Assembly (NCBI GenBank): GCA_012295275.1
Contig: CM022665.1
Coordinates: 24,074,446-24,101,945, forward strand
Reading direction: 5' to 3'
Source: Chrysomallon squamiferum
Lineage: Eukaryota > Mollusca > Gastropoda > Neomphalida > Peltospiridae
DNA length: 27,500 nucleotides
The notes under the pieces are model-generated. The model saw only the letters and a program-made list of their open reading frames with translations, made no database searches and was not told the DNA's origin. Position numbers and translations under genes: made by a program. Positions 10,111-21,370 of this stretch are shown one piece after another; position 1 is the first letter of the stretch; every line of letters begins with the position of its first letter.

Positions 10111-10190
10111 TTTATTAGCTTTTGGGGTTTTGTTTTTGTTGTTATATATATATATATATAAACAAAAACAAAACCCCAAAAGTTAATAAA
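10111..10190. repeat. near-perfect inverted repeat (hairpin), 30-bp arms
   Basis: The left arm 10111-10140 and right arm 10161-10190 are reverse complements at 29 of 30 positions (single mismatch at the eighth base of the left arm). The arms contain TTTTGGGGTTTTGTTTTTG. The 20-base loop (10141-10160) is GT followed by alternating TA, itself self-complementary, so the whole segment could fold into one long stem. A 12-base direct repeat, TTGTTGTTATAT, occurs at 10136-10147 and again at 10195-10206. Possible identities: a small foldback or MITE-like element, a template-switch product, or a precursor of a small RNA. No target-site duplication is clear. Confidence 0.9.
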
Positions 10191-10212
10191 TATATTGTTG
10201 TTATATCTTTAA

Positions 10213-10237
10213 TTTTTTTTTTTTTTTTTTTTTTTTT
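10213..10237. repeat. poly-T tract (T25)
   Basis: Uninterrupted run just downstream of the hairpin. Confidence 0.95.
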
Positions 10238-10320
10238 GTAAACTGTAGATACACCACAAATTAACTAGCGATCAAAAAATTTATCTTGAAACTATAATGA
10301 AAAGCATTTATAATCTTAAT

Positions 10321-10379
10321 CACACACAGACACACACACACACACAGACACAAACACACACACACACACACACACACAC
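10321..10379. repeat. (CA)n microsatellite with CAGA interruptions
   Basis: CA units with three interruptions (two AGA, one AAA). A shorter related CA tract follows at 10461-10495, after TTTA and ATT units near 10420-10440. Confidence 0.95.
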
Positions 10380-10495
10380 TTTAACACATTATCGATCTTT
10401 AAGTTATGTGTGCATTTATTTATTTATTTATATTATTATTATGTAAATATTAAAAACTGCACGCACACACACACACTCACATACACACAAACACA

Positions 10496-11457
10496 TAAAT
10501 CAAACTTTAATTTATTTATTTAACTTAATACTGTTGCCGTTGTTGTTGTGTTCTACCAACAGAGCCTTATTATTGTTCGCTCTTTAATTTTCCGGCCAAC
10601 ATTTTTTTTTTTTTTTTTTTTTTTAGTTATAATTAAACTAATATTACTTTTAAAGTTACAGCCTATTATAATCATATTTTGTATGTTTATGTTTCTTCTT
10701 CTTCTTTTTTTCTTTTTTCTGTCTTTCTTTCATTTCCTTCTGCAACGGTGTTTTGCATACAAATTTATCATAACTGTTTCTTTAACAGCTTATCTCTTAA
10801 CTGCAACTGTTTTGTATTATACACATATTTATACATTTAGTCCGCAACAATGAAGTTTAAATTTCTAAGTGGTTAAATGCCCGACTAGGTCTTATCCCGT
10901 CAGATTTATTCCGGGTCGGCCCTTTACCGATTTGTTTTCGTTTGTTAAAACATTATTTGGCCATTAGTTCCAAAATGTCTTCGAATTAGCCGCTGATGAG
11001 CTGTTTTATGACCGCAGATAAAACATCCTGTCGCCATATACTATAGTGTTTTTTTCTATATACTTCTTCGTTTGCATTGCCATTTATTATGATTCAGCAG
11101 CCAGTGGGCCTTTGAAGTTTCCTGCATCTCACTTATCGCTTCATTTCTGTCGCCTAATTTCTTATAGATTAGGTATTAGCACATCCAAAACCGGCTTAAT
11201 TTGTAATTTTCTCTTTTACCATTGAACGCAAATGAATAGGTGAAAAACACGAATTTTATGGAAAAGGAAATAAAGGTCAGAGGCAGCAAGGCAATTTGCG
11301 AGTTGCTGCAAAGAAACACTCTAATCGAAGGTGGAAATAGCGTTGCTCAGTCTGCGACCTAAAACGATATTGCAATAAAAAGAGTCGTCATCAAAACGTG
11401 CAGTCAATAAAACGACTCGAGTTTATTCATCGTTGTTGATAGCTATCGAACTATATC
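10496..11457. other. non-coding stretch with poly-T
   Basis: Contains a T23 run at 10602-10624 and CTT-rich sequence near 10700. CTGATGA at about 10993 lacks a following GAAA and is not a hammerhead. Nothing else is recognised. Confidence 0.5.
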
Positions 11458-11790
11458 GTAAGTGGTTAGGGATTTAGGAGAGAGGGAAGGTAAGAGATGA
11501 TCACGAGGAGAGGGGGAGGTAAGTGGTGTAAGTAATAAAGGAAGATAAGCAGAGATGGGGAAATAAAATAGAAATGACGAAGGGTATAGATACTTATGAC
11601 AAGGACTCGGTAAGATAAATGATGACGGAAAGAGGTATGGAATATTGGTAGTACGTACCGATGGTAGGGAATGTAAGTGAAGGAAACAGATGGCTCGGAT
11701 AGGGGAGCATAACTGGTGACGAGATTAAGGAAGATAAGTGACACTGAGATGACGGGTACATACTGACTAGGATAGCGGAACAGCAGTCAT
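11458..11790. repeat. degenerate purine-rich minisatellite, ~25-32-bp period
   Basis: The plus strand is almost all G and A with recurring GGTAAG(T/A), GATAAG and GATGACG-type words. GTAAG anchors fall at 11458, 11490, 11519, 11610 and 11673, and GATAAG at 11544 and 11733, mostly spaced near 25-32 bases or multiples. Units are strongly diverged, so the array is old. Many copies contain GGTAAG, the consensus of a 5' splice site. The minus-strand open frame across 11466-11744 is a by-product of low stop-codon density in C/T-rich sequence. Confidence 0.65.
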
Positions 11791-13974
11791 GGAGGCGTGG
11801 GTGACAGTTTGGTTATGGGAGCCAGCGTCGTTGATTTTCCCAAAGTTAAGCGCAGATTAGAGCAAAAGTACCGATATGTTCTCGCTTTTTCCTAGTTTTC
11901 CCCATTGTTTTGCCGTAATTTGAAAATGCAGTTGCCCATCTCCCTGAAATGTATGCTAATGAGGACAACAGCGACGAGTTTATGAAATAGGCAGCATGGT
12001 ACATAATAGCGTACTATAAAACCACTACTATCTTTAAAAAAAAAATAAAAAAATGTATTGTTATTATCTATAAAAGTCTGTATGATATTTATTAAACGAT
12101 AGGCAATTTCTGTACAAAGACCTCCGTCTTCTTGAACTTCATTTGGATATAAACACCAAAATAGGTTAAAAGCAGCAATAATAAGATGTTATACCATGTA
12201 TAAATATCATGAGAACATAAAAAGCCATTCCATAACCGACACATGCCTTTAGGACGTAAGTTGGTAACTTCATTTAAAGTTTCATTCAGAAGTAGTATGC
12301 AATACATTAGAGCGATTTATCTTTATTAATTACCAATGCATTACAGCGATTTTACCTCATTATTGTCAGCAAAAGCTGCAGAAAATTCTATTAAATGTAG
12401 CATACGTGTACGAGTAAGCAGATTCGCAATAGCTGTTTGGAAGCATGTCAGGGTCTAGACTTAACGTGCTTAGAGTAGTTCAGTGTGGATGATGCAACGC
12501 TAGGAATATGGGGACTGAGAAGCTAACGAGAGAATATACGAAAAGTGTGACTGCGTATTTAAATGAACTGCACTTCAAGAGAAGATGTTCATTTAGCCAC
12601 AGATATTCGCCAGCATGATGTCTGATGTGGAAGGGTGCGAATTACCACCACCATTCCGATCTATCACCCTGCCAATACATTACTGTGTTATAACGGGTTC
12701 CAATTTCATTATCTGATTGACCGATTTGGTAAATGAACAAGAACCGTTCGTTTTCTTTCGTGTGACACCACCATTAAAACTGTGAAACCACCGCCACTTA
12801 CGCGGCATTATGGTGTGTGATAAATCGAATTTTGATTGCGTGTGACAGGTTTTAATAAGCTAGGTTTCAGCGTAAAATTCAGCTGATGCGAGGTAATTAC
12901 ATTCGTCTCCTACGGCACGTGACGGAGTAAGACAGTAGTCCAGCGGCTGAAAGAACATCTCAGTGGCCCCGTTCCAGACTGACTGGTTTTACCAAAGTCC
13001 ACGATATTTGATTTTGTTAGCTTGTGCTGTTAAATGTTACACCGAGGCTTTCCTTTCTCGTGTTACCATTATACAAACACTCACTGACTAATATATATTA
13101 TAATGCTTCATATAAAAATACGCTGAGGTATCGTTAAATGTTTATTCATTCGTGTCACAGGATGTTATTTAAAAAGAAAACATTAACAAAAATTATTATT
13201 CATTTGTAAGATGCCATCGTTCTATTTGCCATAAGTAAGTTTATGTTAAATAAGGGATACACAGTATTTATGATAAATGAAAAGGCCACGACAGACCTAT
13301 ACCGGACTAAGAACTGTTTTTAAATACAAGTCAGTTTGGAATGATTTTAATCAAATTACAAATAACCAATTTCAAACGAAAGTCATTAAAACTTTTATTA
13401 ATCGTTTACTTTAATGTCTGCATTTTAAACCGTCAATAAAATTTCGAACATAAATTAAAAAGTTTTAATGCATTAACTGAACCGAACATTAAAAAAGTAA
13501 TCACACCAAAATTAAATAGAGGTGTTTCCAGTTTGGTCCGAAATTAAAAAAGACCATCAACTTTAAATTGAAGTCGTAAAATAAAAACGTAGTGAGGCGT
13601 TAAATGCGAGTATGACCCTTACTGAGACCAGAACAGTTAAAACAGCATTCGGTTCGACTAAATAACCGCATTTTAATGAAAATCGATTCTACAACATGGC
13701 TAATGTTTAGTTCATATAGAGGGGACGGGCCAAGCTACCATTTTGCTTTAGTGACATGGACATTTCGCCAAGAAGAAACACGTCGCCTCGATAGTTAGTT
13801 AATCAAGCACACCAGACAAATTTCTTTCCTGTCTGTAGATCGGGGCGCCCGCTGTGGTATTTGTGAATTAGTGAACGATCATACCTGGCAGGTATTTGAT
13901 CGGAAACAGATGGCATTTCACACAGGTCATAAACAATAAATATTAGCTAGTTTTCTTTGTTACACGTAGGAATC

Positions 13975-13978
<4 letters not shown>
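11791..13978. other. non-coding stretch, nothing firmly recognised
   Basis: The longest stretch without a clean microsatellite. It includes a short A-rich run near 12035, AT-rich sequence with recurring ATTAAAA words at 13384-13640 (irregular spacing, not called as a repeat), and GC-richer patches near 12900 and 13845. A 71-codon minus-strand frame (12307-12092, ATG start, one Leu-rich hydrophobic segment) is the only frame of note; it has no motif and weak start context. This stretch is a reasonable place to look for conserved non-coding elements. Confidence 0.45.

Positions 13979-14054
<76 letters not shown>
13979..14054. repeat. (AG)n microsatellite, 76 bp pure
   Basis: Thirty-eight uninterrupted AG units, followed 55 bases later by an (ATT)n array. 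Confidence 0.98.
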
Positions 14055-14056
<2 letters not shown>

Positions 14057-14103
14057 TGATTATATCTGGAAATTGGTTTCGACCATTTTTTCCACCTTTC
14101 ATC

Positions 14104-14109
<6 letters not shown>

Positions 14110-14160
<51 letters not shown>
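14110..14160. repeat. (ATT)n microsatellite, pure
   Basis: About 17 ATT units. Confidence 0.95.
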
Positions 14161-14163
<3 letters not shown>

Positions 14164-14452
14164 ATTTTCATTTTGTTCATCAATAATAACTTCGCGATCG
14201 AAAAAAAAAAAAATGTTTTCCTATTTTTGCTTCACTATGAAAACCTATTCTCTTTCCTACAGCCTAGCAGTAAGAAATAAGCGATTTGAAAGCAGCATTT
14301 TAATTTTTTTTATCTCAGCCAGAAGAAAACTGATTCATTAAACATGTCTGTTTCTGCTCAAGAAGACAATGCTGATATATTTTATCACAAGGTCAGACAT
14401 TAATTTAATGACGTTAATAGTGAGAGGAATCCTAAAAATATCCTTTCGTTTT

Positions 14453-14453
<1 letters not shown>
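14161..14453. other. non-coding stretch
   Basis: AT-rich spacer between two ATT-class arrays, with an A13-type run near 14200. Nothing else is seen. Confidence 0.55.
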
Positions 14454-14501
<48 letters not shown>

Positions 14502-14543
14502 TGATGATGATGATGACGACGATAATGATGATGATGATGACGA
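14454..14543. repeat. compound (AAT)n-(GAT)n-(GAC)n array
   Basis: About 15 AAT units, six GAT units and two GAC units, then GAT and GAC again. Another motif-to-motif transition by single substitutions. Confidence 0.95.
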
Positions 14544-15640
14544 CTATATCATGACGATGATAATGTTGATTACGACGCTGAAGATTTTTTTTTTTATCAG
14601 TATGACTGCGATAAAATAACGATTTCCCACATTCTCTTAATTTTAGCCACACACATTTAAATCTGTAAAGACGAAAATTATTTGAAACATCTACATACAG
14701 TAATAACCTTATTCTGGAATCAACCCAAAATTTAAATCTACATCGAAATTACTAGGAAAGATATTCCAATTGAGATACGTGGAAATATATCAACACACAT
14801 ATAGCTCTTTCCAATCGCTTTTCAACCGGTCGCCGAGTATAATAACCTTCCCTTATCACTCGTGTACTTCTGTCACCCTTTATCACATTGGCGAAAACAG
14901 CTAAATGTCTGTAGTCATATCGCATGCTTATCTTCCAGTTACTTTAATATCAAAGTGGCCCAAAACCGTCGACTACCTTTCACTCGGCGGGACAGCGTCA
15001 GTTAAAACGATGAAAACCCCGAGCGCTATCTAACAGAGCCGTGTTCACAGCATAGAGGTCTTTTACATTTTAGATCAATCGATTGCCAAGCGAAGATAAC
15101 CCATTGATACAAACATGCATAAAGAACCCCCCGACGGACAGTTTTAATACGCTCTGCTGATAATGGTGTGCATGTTTTAACATTGATGAGGTATGAAACT
15201 TCGCGACGCCACTGTTCATTATTGTTACCAATAATAACACACGCTAGGATGGTTACAGTAATGTATTAAAGTGCCAGCCTTTTAATTTTAATACTTTGTT
15301 AACTGTAGATTTAAACTGTTTATTCCTGTACTCGATGTGTTATGTTACACAGTACAACGCTTTTAATTTTTAACGCTCTATTAGGTCAGTTTGTTATTCT
15401 GCTTCTTCTTTTTTTTTTTTTTTGGGTATTTTTATCATTAGTATTTTTTAAAATATCTTTCCTTTTCCCTAAATTAAGGTAATATCGAGTGTGGGGAGAG
15501 GTTATTTTCGGATAAAAAAGAGTAGAAGAAGGCTGGAAATTCCGAATGCTAATCCAATGCTGTCTGTTGAGATAGGTCAAATTATAATTTACAATTTTGT
15601 GAAACCTTTTTGAAAAAAAAGATAAAAAAAATAAGATGAA
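14544..15640. other. non-coding stretch, nothing recognised
   Basis: Mixed sequence including a somewhat GC- and CpG-richer patch at 14960-15060 and a T17 run near 15407. No exon-like frame with splice signals was found. Confidence 0.5.
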
Positions 15641-15669
15641 TACTACTACTACTACTACTACTACTACTG

Positions 15670-15739
<70 letters not shown>
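15641..15739. repeat. compound (TAC)n-(AAT)n array
   Basis: About 23 TAC units with one TGC change, then about ten AAT units. It produces poly-Thr/Asn and poly-Ser/Val frames that are artefacts. Confidence 0.95.
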
Positions 15740-15743
<4 letters not shown>

Positions 15744-16462
15744 AGGAGAAAGCAAGATCACCATGCTAACCTTGGAAGTTATTTTATCAATTTATTTACC
15801 CCTTTTTCTGTCTGCCATCGTGAAATTGCCAGTTTCAAGCCGCGAGTTTCGCACCTACAACAACATATACATATATCTTTAACTTTGTATATGATCACAA
15901 TATGTGTGACCCGGACATAATAAAACAAACATGAACCTTATGAGCCCACAAGAGAATAAATGTCACGGATGTCAAAGAAATGACTTCACTTTTCACAGAC
16001 GAAGCAGCAACATCGTGAGTTGGTTATAGACGGACATACAGACAATGATCGGTAAATCTACTACACGTGAAAGGTGTGGATCTAACATACCTCTCAGTTA
16101 CAAAAACACGCGAAACAACAGGTCTTTATGGCCACATGGAGCCACTGCACAGCCATTAACGTCAGCATTTGGTTAGACGTTGTTTGGAATTGTTGTTTTC
16201 AAGCTAACCCAGAACAGATCCGGAATCAGAGCATGTGACCAGGATTTAATCTCCGTAAAGCTTTTCATCATTTATAATTGAATTATTTATCTTTATTTGT
16301 GTATAAATCACCAGATGTAAACAGAGAGGTTGGGATCTTTACGAAGACCAGCTTCTGGCTTGAACACCCCCCCCCAAAAAAAAACACCCCTCAAAACCCA
16401 TGAAAAATAAGATATGATTCTGAGATGTGGGAAACAGTGATGGTTCTACAAGTACTAGTGTT
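15740..16462. other. non-coding stretch
   Basis: Mixed sequence. A C9A9 run (16367-16384) is the only odd feature. No gene, RNA or transposon end is recognised. Confidence 0.5.
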
Positions 16463-16623
16463 GGTAGCAGTAGTAGTAGCAGCAGTGGTGGTGGTCAGTA
16501 ATAGTAGTAGTAGTAGTAGTAGTAGTAGTATAGTAATAGTAATAAGACTAAAATTCGTAGTAGTGGTAATAGTAGTAGTAGTAGTAAAAGTAGTAGTTCT
16601 AGTAGTAATAGTAGTAGTAGTAA
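16463..16623. repeat. imperfect (TAG/GTA)n microsatellite
   Basis: About 160 bases of TAG units with scattered substitutions and one pure block at 16502-16530. In the minus direction it reads CTA, giving Thr/Leu-rich frames that are artefacts. Confidence 0.9.
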
Positions 16624-16860
16624 TGTTCCGACGCTTCTTGTTAAAGTAATAAACAATGTCTGTAGACATACTGAATGACGTTTTCTGAAATCATATGGTG
16701 AGAAATATAAACATCTCTAGATATATGTGTAATAAGCTAAGTGAATTTGTGAAGCAGAGTGCCCTTAATACAAAAGTTGTAGGTATTGTTGTTTTGCTTT
16801 CATTTACCACGTGCTTTTAATCACAAATTTCGTATGAGTATGGTTCACACCATATAGCGA

Positions 16861-16891
<31 letters not shown>

Positions 16892-17588
16892 GATATATCC
16901 TAGCTTAATCTAATACAGCTACAGGACTTACAAACTGCTTAACAAACACTGCACTTAATAATACCTGTGCATTCACAAACCAAACTGGCTAACATTCGCC
17001 GATAAACACATGTTCAGTGTCTCTTGGTAATTCGGTTATTTGACTGTGAGTTGTGTTTGTTTGATGAACATTAGTAAAGTCATTTCTACTGAATAATCAG
17101 CCGCTCGCCTCCACTGGGAATTCATTAATCTGCTGGCCTGTAAAACACATGACGTACTGTATACATAAGATATCACTCGATAGCCACCCCCTGTGTGATA
17201 TGACAGTCAGATGTCAGTGTGAATAAACAACACACTAATATTGGAGTGGACGACTGGAATTTGGTAATATGGTCAGTAAAGAGGTTTTTTGATTAGGTTT
17301 TTATGCTGTAAATGTTGTTGTTGTACAGATAGACGCCTCAGTAGCAATAATTTTATTCTTTATTTCTGATATCACTGTGTTTTTAAAGACGTCATATTTA
17401 GAATGCTTACTAACGGATATCAGTCGGCAAACCCAGTAACTTCAGTTAAGTAATCTGCCAGACGGATAAACTTGTATGAAATGTTCTTATATGTAAATTA
17501 ATAACTTTCTTGATCACATGTCCATACTTAAACAGACATATAAATACATACCTATACACGCATATACACATACATACGCACTTGGATG
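16624..17588. other. non-coding stretch with A22 run
   Basis: Poly-A of 22 bases at 16865-16886. The rest is mixed sequence without recognised features. Confidence 0.5.
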
Positions 17589-17618
17589 CATACATACATA
17601 CATACATACATACATACA

Positions 17619-17648
<30 letters not shown>
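17589..17648. repeat. (CATA)15 microsatellite
   Basis: Fifteen pure CATA units, flanked by looser CATA/TATA-type sequence from 17535 to 17680. Tyr-Ile-His-Thr repeats in the open frames come from this array. Confidence 0.98.
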
Positions 17649-17651
<3 letters not shown>

Positions 17652-18520
17652 GCATGCATACCGTATATATGTATATATTCACATTAAATATATTTTCCAT
17701 TTTACTCTTTCACCTAAAAACAAATAGTTAGGTTCATTGCCATTTCATTCGGAAAGTCTATTTTGAGCTTCTGCAAGATGAGACTTTGAAGCATTTTCAT
17801 TTAAAAACAAACCTATAACAATAGTAGAAGAATACAAATATCTTCCTTTTCTCAAACTTCTTTTAAAAGGTTACATTCGTCTATTATTATCCATTAAATT
17901 GTACGAGCTTCTGTTTATATACACTCCACCCTTTCGTGCTATCTATATACTTTTTTTCCTGCATGGAAGTCAGATTACAAGAGAGAGAGAGAGAGAGAAA
18001 AAAAAATATTCTGAAGAACAAACATGCTTAGCAAAAGATAAAGCTGTAAGTATTATTAAGCGTGAAGATCCACAAAGAGAATTAATTAACTGTCTCTTGG
18101 ATATTTTGCAGCTGGCCAACGTAACGTTACTCATTCCATGCGATACCGCTTCAAGCGATTACCTCCCTTCATGATTAGCTGAGGCGATAAGAAAAGTCGA
18201 GTGTTTGTCTGTAATGAAAATATATATTAGGCTTATATTCTAATTATCATAGTTTGCTTTTTGTATTTATCGCAAGTTTATTTTAGTGCATCAACTTAAA
18301 ATATACGAACAAAAAATTATATATATATATATATATAATAATCAAATTTGTTACCTTTAGAAGTCAACGCAGGTTAAGGTCACGATGAAGCGCTGTAAAG
18401 GTTTTCTGAAGAAAGTCTTGGAATATGCAGTTTCTCTGTCATTTCTAAGTATGACATTTACCACATGTCTGATATCAAGTCCACAATGATTAAACTGTGA
18501 ATCTGGGCAGGTTCTGCGGT
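17649..18520. other. non-coding stretch with short (GA)n and an acceptor-like site
   Basis: A short (GA)9 run lies at 17981-17998 and TA units at 18319-18337. A T-rich stretch ending ATATTTTGCAG (AG at 18110-18111) resembles an acceptor and is followed by 21 open codons (starts LANVTLLIPCDTASSDY) and a TGA. A GTAAGT 66 bases before it would make a very short intron, which is unlikely in this kind of genome. Confidence 0.4.
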
Positions 18521-18535
18521 ATTTATTTATTTATT

Positions 18536-18589
<54 letters not shown>

Positions 18590-18627
18590 TTATTTATTTA
18601 TTTATTTATTTTTTTTATTTTTTTTTA
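18521..18627. repeat. compound (TTTA)n-(ATT)n-(TTTA)n array with poly-T
   Basis: TTTA units, about 14 ATT units, TTTA units again, then T-runs. Confidence 0.95.
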
Positions 18628-20151
18628 AATTCTGAATTCAACAGAGAGGAAAATGCTGCCATTATATATGACTCATTATTTTTGTTAGTTTATTTTGTAA
18701 AATCGCTACACCACTGCAAATAATTTTACAAAAACAAACAAACAAAAGTATATTCTTATCTTTTATTATTCATTTATTCGTTCTTTGTTTCTTTCTTTTT
18801 CATTAAACTATTGCTTATACTAATATCATATTTATTTCAAACAAATAACGTTCTCATACTTGTTTTCATTGTATCATTCTCATTTATTACTTCCTCTGTG
18901 TATGCTAATTTTGCGAAGGTTTCATTTTGCCATCCAGTCAACATACAAAACATAATTCTTTTGTTTAATTTTATTCATTTTTAACTTGACAGCGACGATT
19001 CTTTTCGCAAGTGGATAAACAGTTGAAGATCCTTAATACATTAATTTGTGTTATTTTTACACCTTTTCATTTATGTATTCACATTTACCTTTTCCACCGT
19101 TTATTTTTTATTTTTCCTTTGTTTTAGCACTATACTACCACTAGTTTTGCCCACATTTTATTGTATGACACTTTGGAGGTTAATGACTTTGCTACGATTC
19201 TTCTTACAAAGTGTTTCTGTCGGGACAAATCGTCAACAAATCGCCTGAAGCAGTTTCATATTAGCCAAGTGAAGAACAGACTTGAAATTCATATTCTTCT
19301 TAATGAGAGGGTCGACAAATTGACTTAGCCAACATGCTGCCAGCGATGCCCGATTGAAATTCTTCTTGTCAATTGTTGGAAATCGGCGGCGGCCGTTAAT
19401 CATTTGTGAATATGTTTGTCAGTTGGGATTTACAGCAGTTAATGATGAGAATTTTAAGTTGGAGAAATAATTTGGGTGTTTGCAGGAAAACACTTTTTTT
19501 TTGCCGACAGATATGACGATGAGTCAACCGAATGTATTGATACTTTTTTTTTGTGTGCAAGACAGACCTTTAAAACAGTGTCACACTAAACAATTGTATT
19601 ATAATTAGTGCCTATAAGTGATCACTTTTGGAGTTTTGCATTTCTCATATATTTCGTACTGTTGTGGCTTAAATGAGTCTATATGATGCAAAACAAAAAA
19701 AAAAAAAAAAAAAACAGAGCAGTAATTATTATTTATGGTGAGATACATATGCATATATGTGGATTCAATATAAATAATTTATTTGCTGCTAAAAATTATG
19801 CCTTACTGTATTTAGAAATGACTGTGATTTTAATCATTTTCAAATTATCCATTATTTAATATATTTCGTTATTAGTTTTGTAATCGAAAAATCCTCTTGC
19901 AAGCGAAAATGAAACGTCAAGTTTCTGAAATGTTTTAAAATATTTGTGTTGGCTTTGCAGACAGCGTTCATATCTTTACGTCCACTGTGATTAACGTTTT
20001 TTTTGGTAAAAGCAATTATATCGTCAAACTCACTTTAAAAAATAAATTTTTGGTAGTAATGCACATTCCAGATTAATTCGTTACTTCGATACAAAATAAC
20101 TGCGAGTCAGTTTTGATGTCTTAATCTAATTTCTTATTTTGTTTTTTACAG
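18628..20151. other. non-coding stretch, nothing firmly recognised
   Basis: AT-rich sequence with an A20 run at 19695-19714. A GC-richer patch lies at 19310-19400. The 3' part ends in the T-rich acceptor tract of the exon candidate at 20152. Confidence 0.5.
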
Positions 20152-20545
20152 GGGCTTAAAATATGACCTTGGAAAGCTATCCTGGGCGACGTCCGATGTC
20201 TGCCAGCCAATCAAACACCGTTTACGACAAGACAACGTGATTTTTGTTCGGAAGATCATTTAGAACGTTACGCAGAATCATTTTCAGATTGAAAACCGAA
20301 TATAATACTTGTCATTATTAAATAATGAACTGCTTATTTAGACCTTTTGTGAACGTCCAAAGAAGAACCACCAATCACTCAAACAACAAATACCACTTTG
20401 CTTGTCTGTGCTAAAGCCAAACATCGGTCATAAATTTGGTTTCCTAGCCATAATCAAATTCAACAGTTTCAAAAGAATATTGACTAAGTTAAGCTTGTTA
20501 GTCTACGGCTAACCTGAGGGGTACAATAAACTGTAAGGTCGAATG
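20152..20545 (+). CDS. candidate 3'-terminal exon, unknown product
   Basis: A long T-rich tract ending TTTTTTACAG (AG at 20150-20151) is a strong splice acceptor. The sequence after it is open for 36 codons from 20153 to a TAG at 20261-20263. It reads LKYDLGKLSWATSDVC then QPIKHRLRQDNVIF, balanced and non-repetitive, in a segment richer in GC than its flanks. The first base (20152) would complete a split codon. Downstream, AATAAA (20525-20530) is followed after ~12 bases by a GU-rich stretch (TGTGTTCTCTTT), the usual layout of a cleavage and polyadenylation site. The end coordinate is therefore approximate. No family is recognised and no matching upstream exon was found in the window. It could also be a lncRNA exon. 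Confidence 0.35.
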
Positions 20546-20556
20546 TGTTCTCTTTC
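20525..20556 (+). terminator. putative polyadenylation signal
   Basis: AATAAA followed by a GT/T-rich downstream element. AATAAA alone is common in AT-rich DNA. The pairing with the downstream element and with the exon candidate at 20152 is what makes it worth listing. Confidence 0.3.
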
Positions 20557-21370
20557 ATGCGTTCAGTAGCCTGAAGTTAATATACAAGAAAAATGTGTAA
20601 AGAATCTAATCAAAACGTCTTAGTAAAGTTTGTTATTTTTAAGCCATTACATTGAAAATAAGAAAGAAAAAAAAGTAATTTTAACAGCGATTCCAATTAG
20701 ATATTTTAATATTCAAATCTAAAATCAGTGAAAAAAAAAATAAGGCACTGGTGAACATAGTATATCTTGCTGCGTCACATATAAAACAACAACACAGCAG
20801 CTCACTATTCAAGGTCGATTCCATATTTGAGTGCAGATGATTATTATTGAGACAGATATGACTTTTAGAGAATTCAGTTTTACATAAAAAAAAAAAAATA
20901 CTACTGCAAAAACAAAGATAACAAAATATGCAATGAACGAAAACACAAAACAGAACAAAACAAACCAATACCATACTGATCCCACTACCAAAAAAAAACA
21001 AAAAGGAGAGGTATTCGGCGTTGTGTCTTCAGAAACCCATTTAGTGAAACTCTTTATCTATTATATATAAAAAAAAAAATAATAACAATAAATAAATAAA
21101 TAAATAAAAGATTTCGAAGTGATTTGTTTATATTATCAGTTTTTAATCTCTTTAAACATTTATTTAATGACAGTGCTAGCAGGCAGTGGAAAAAACATAA
21201 ATATATTTTTCTTTAAAAGTGTGAAAAAAAGAAAAAAAAAAAGAAAAGAAAAACAGGGAAAAAATGTATTATAATGATTTTTAAATAATTATTATTTTTA
21301 ACATAATATTACTCTCTAACATCTAAATGTAATAATAAAAAATAATAGTAACAATAATAAAGATTAACAT
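20546..21370. other. non-coding stretch
   Basis: A-rich sequence with A-runs near 20730, 20887-20899 and 21070, an AAAT array at 21090-21108, and A/G runs near 21230. Nothing else is recognised. Confidence 0.5.

Noticed and set aside
10990-11035. CTGATGA followed by a possible stem, as in a hammerhead
   Set aside because: The required GAAA is absent (GATAAAAC instead) and no GTC cleavage position follows.
11466-11744. 92-codon minus-strand frame
   Set aside because: It lies entirely inside the purine-rich minisatellite. Its openness follows from pyrimidine-rich sequence having few stop codons.
13384-13660. Recurrent ATTAAAA words suggesting another minisatellite
   Set aside because: Spacing is irregular (22-72 bases) and AT-rich composition alone could explain it. 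An autocorrelation test would decide.
14056-14652. Poly-Tyr and poly-Ile/Met frames on both strands
   Set aside because: Products of (ATT)n, (AAT)n and (GAT)n arrays.
15386-15920. Poly-Thr/Asn, poly-Val and poly-Ser frames (similarly 16391-16669)
   Set aside because: Products of (TAC)n, (AAT)n and (TAG)n arrays read in different frames.
17446-17731. Tyr-Ile-His-Thr and Cys-Met-Tyr-Val repeat frames
   Set aside because: The (CATA)n microsatellite on both strands.
18046-18111. 66-nt intron-like segment (GTAAGT to TTTTGCAG)
   Set aside because: It is very short, a multiple of three and has no in-frame stop; there is no evidence that either flank is coding.
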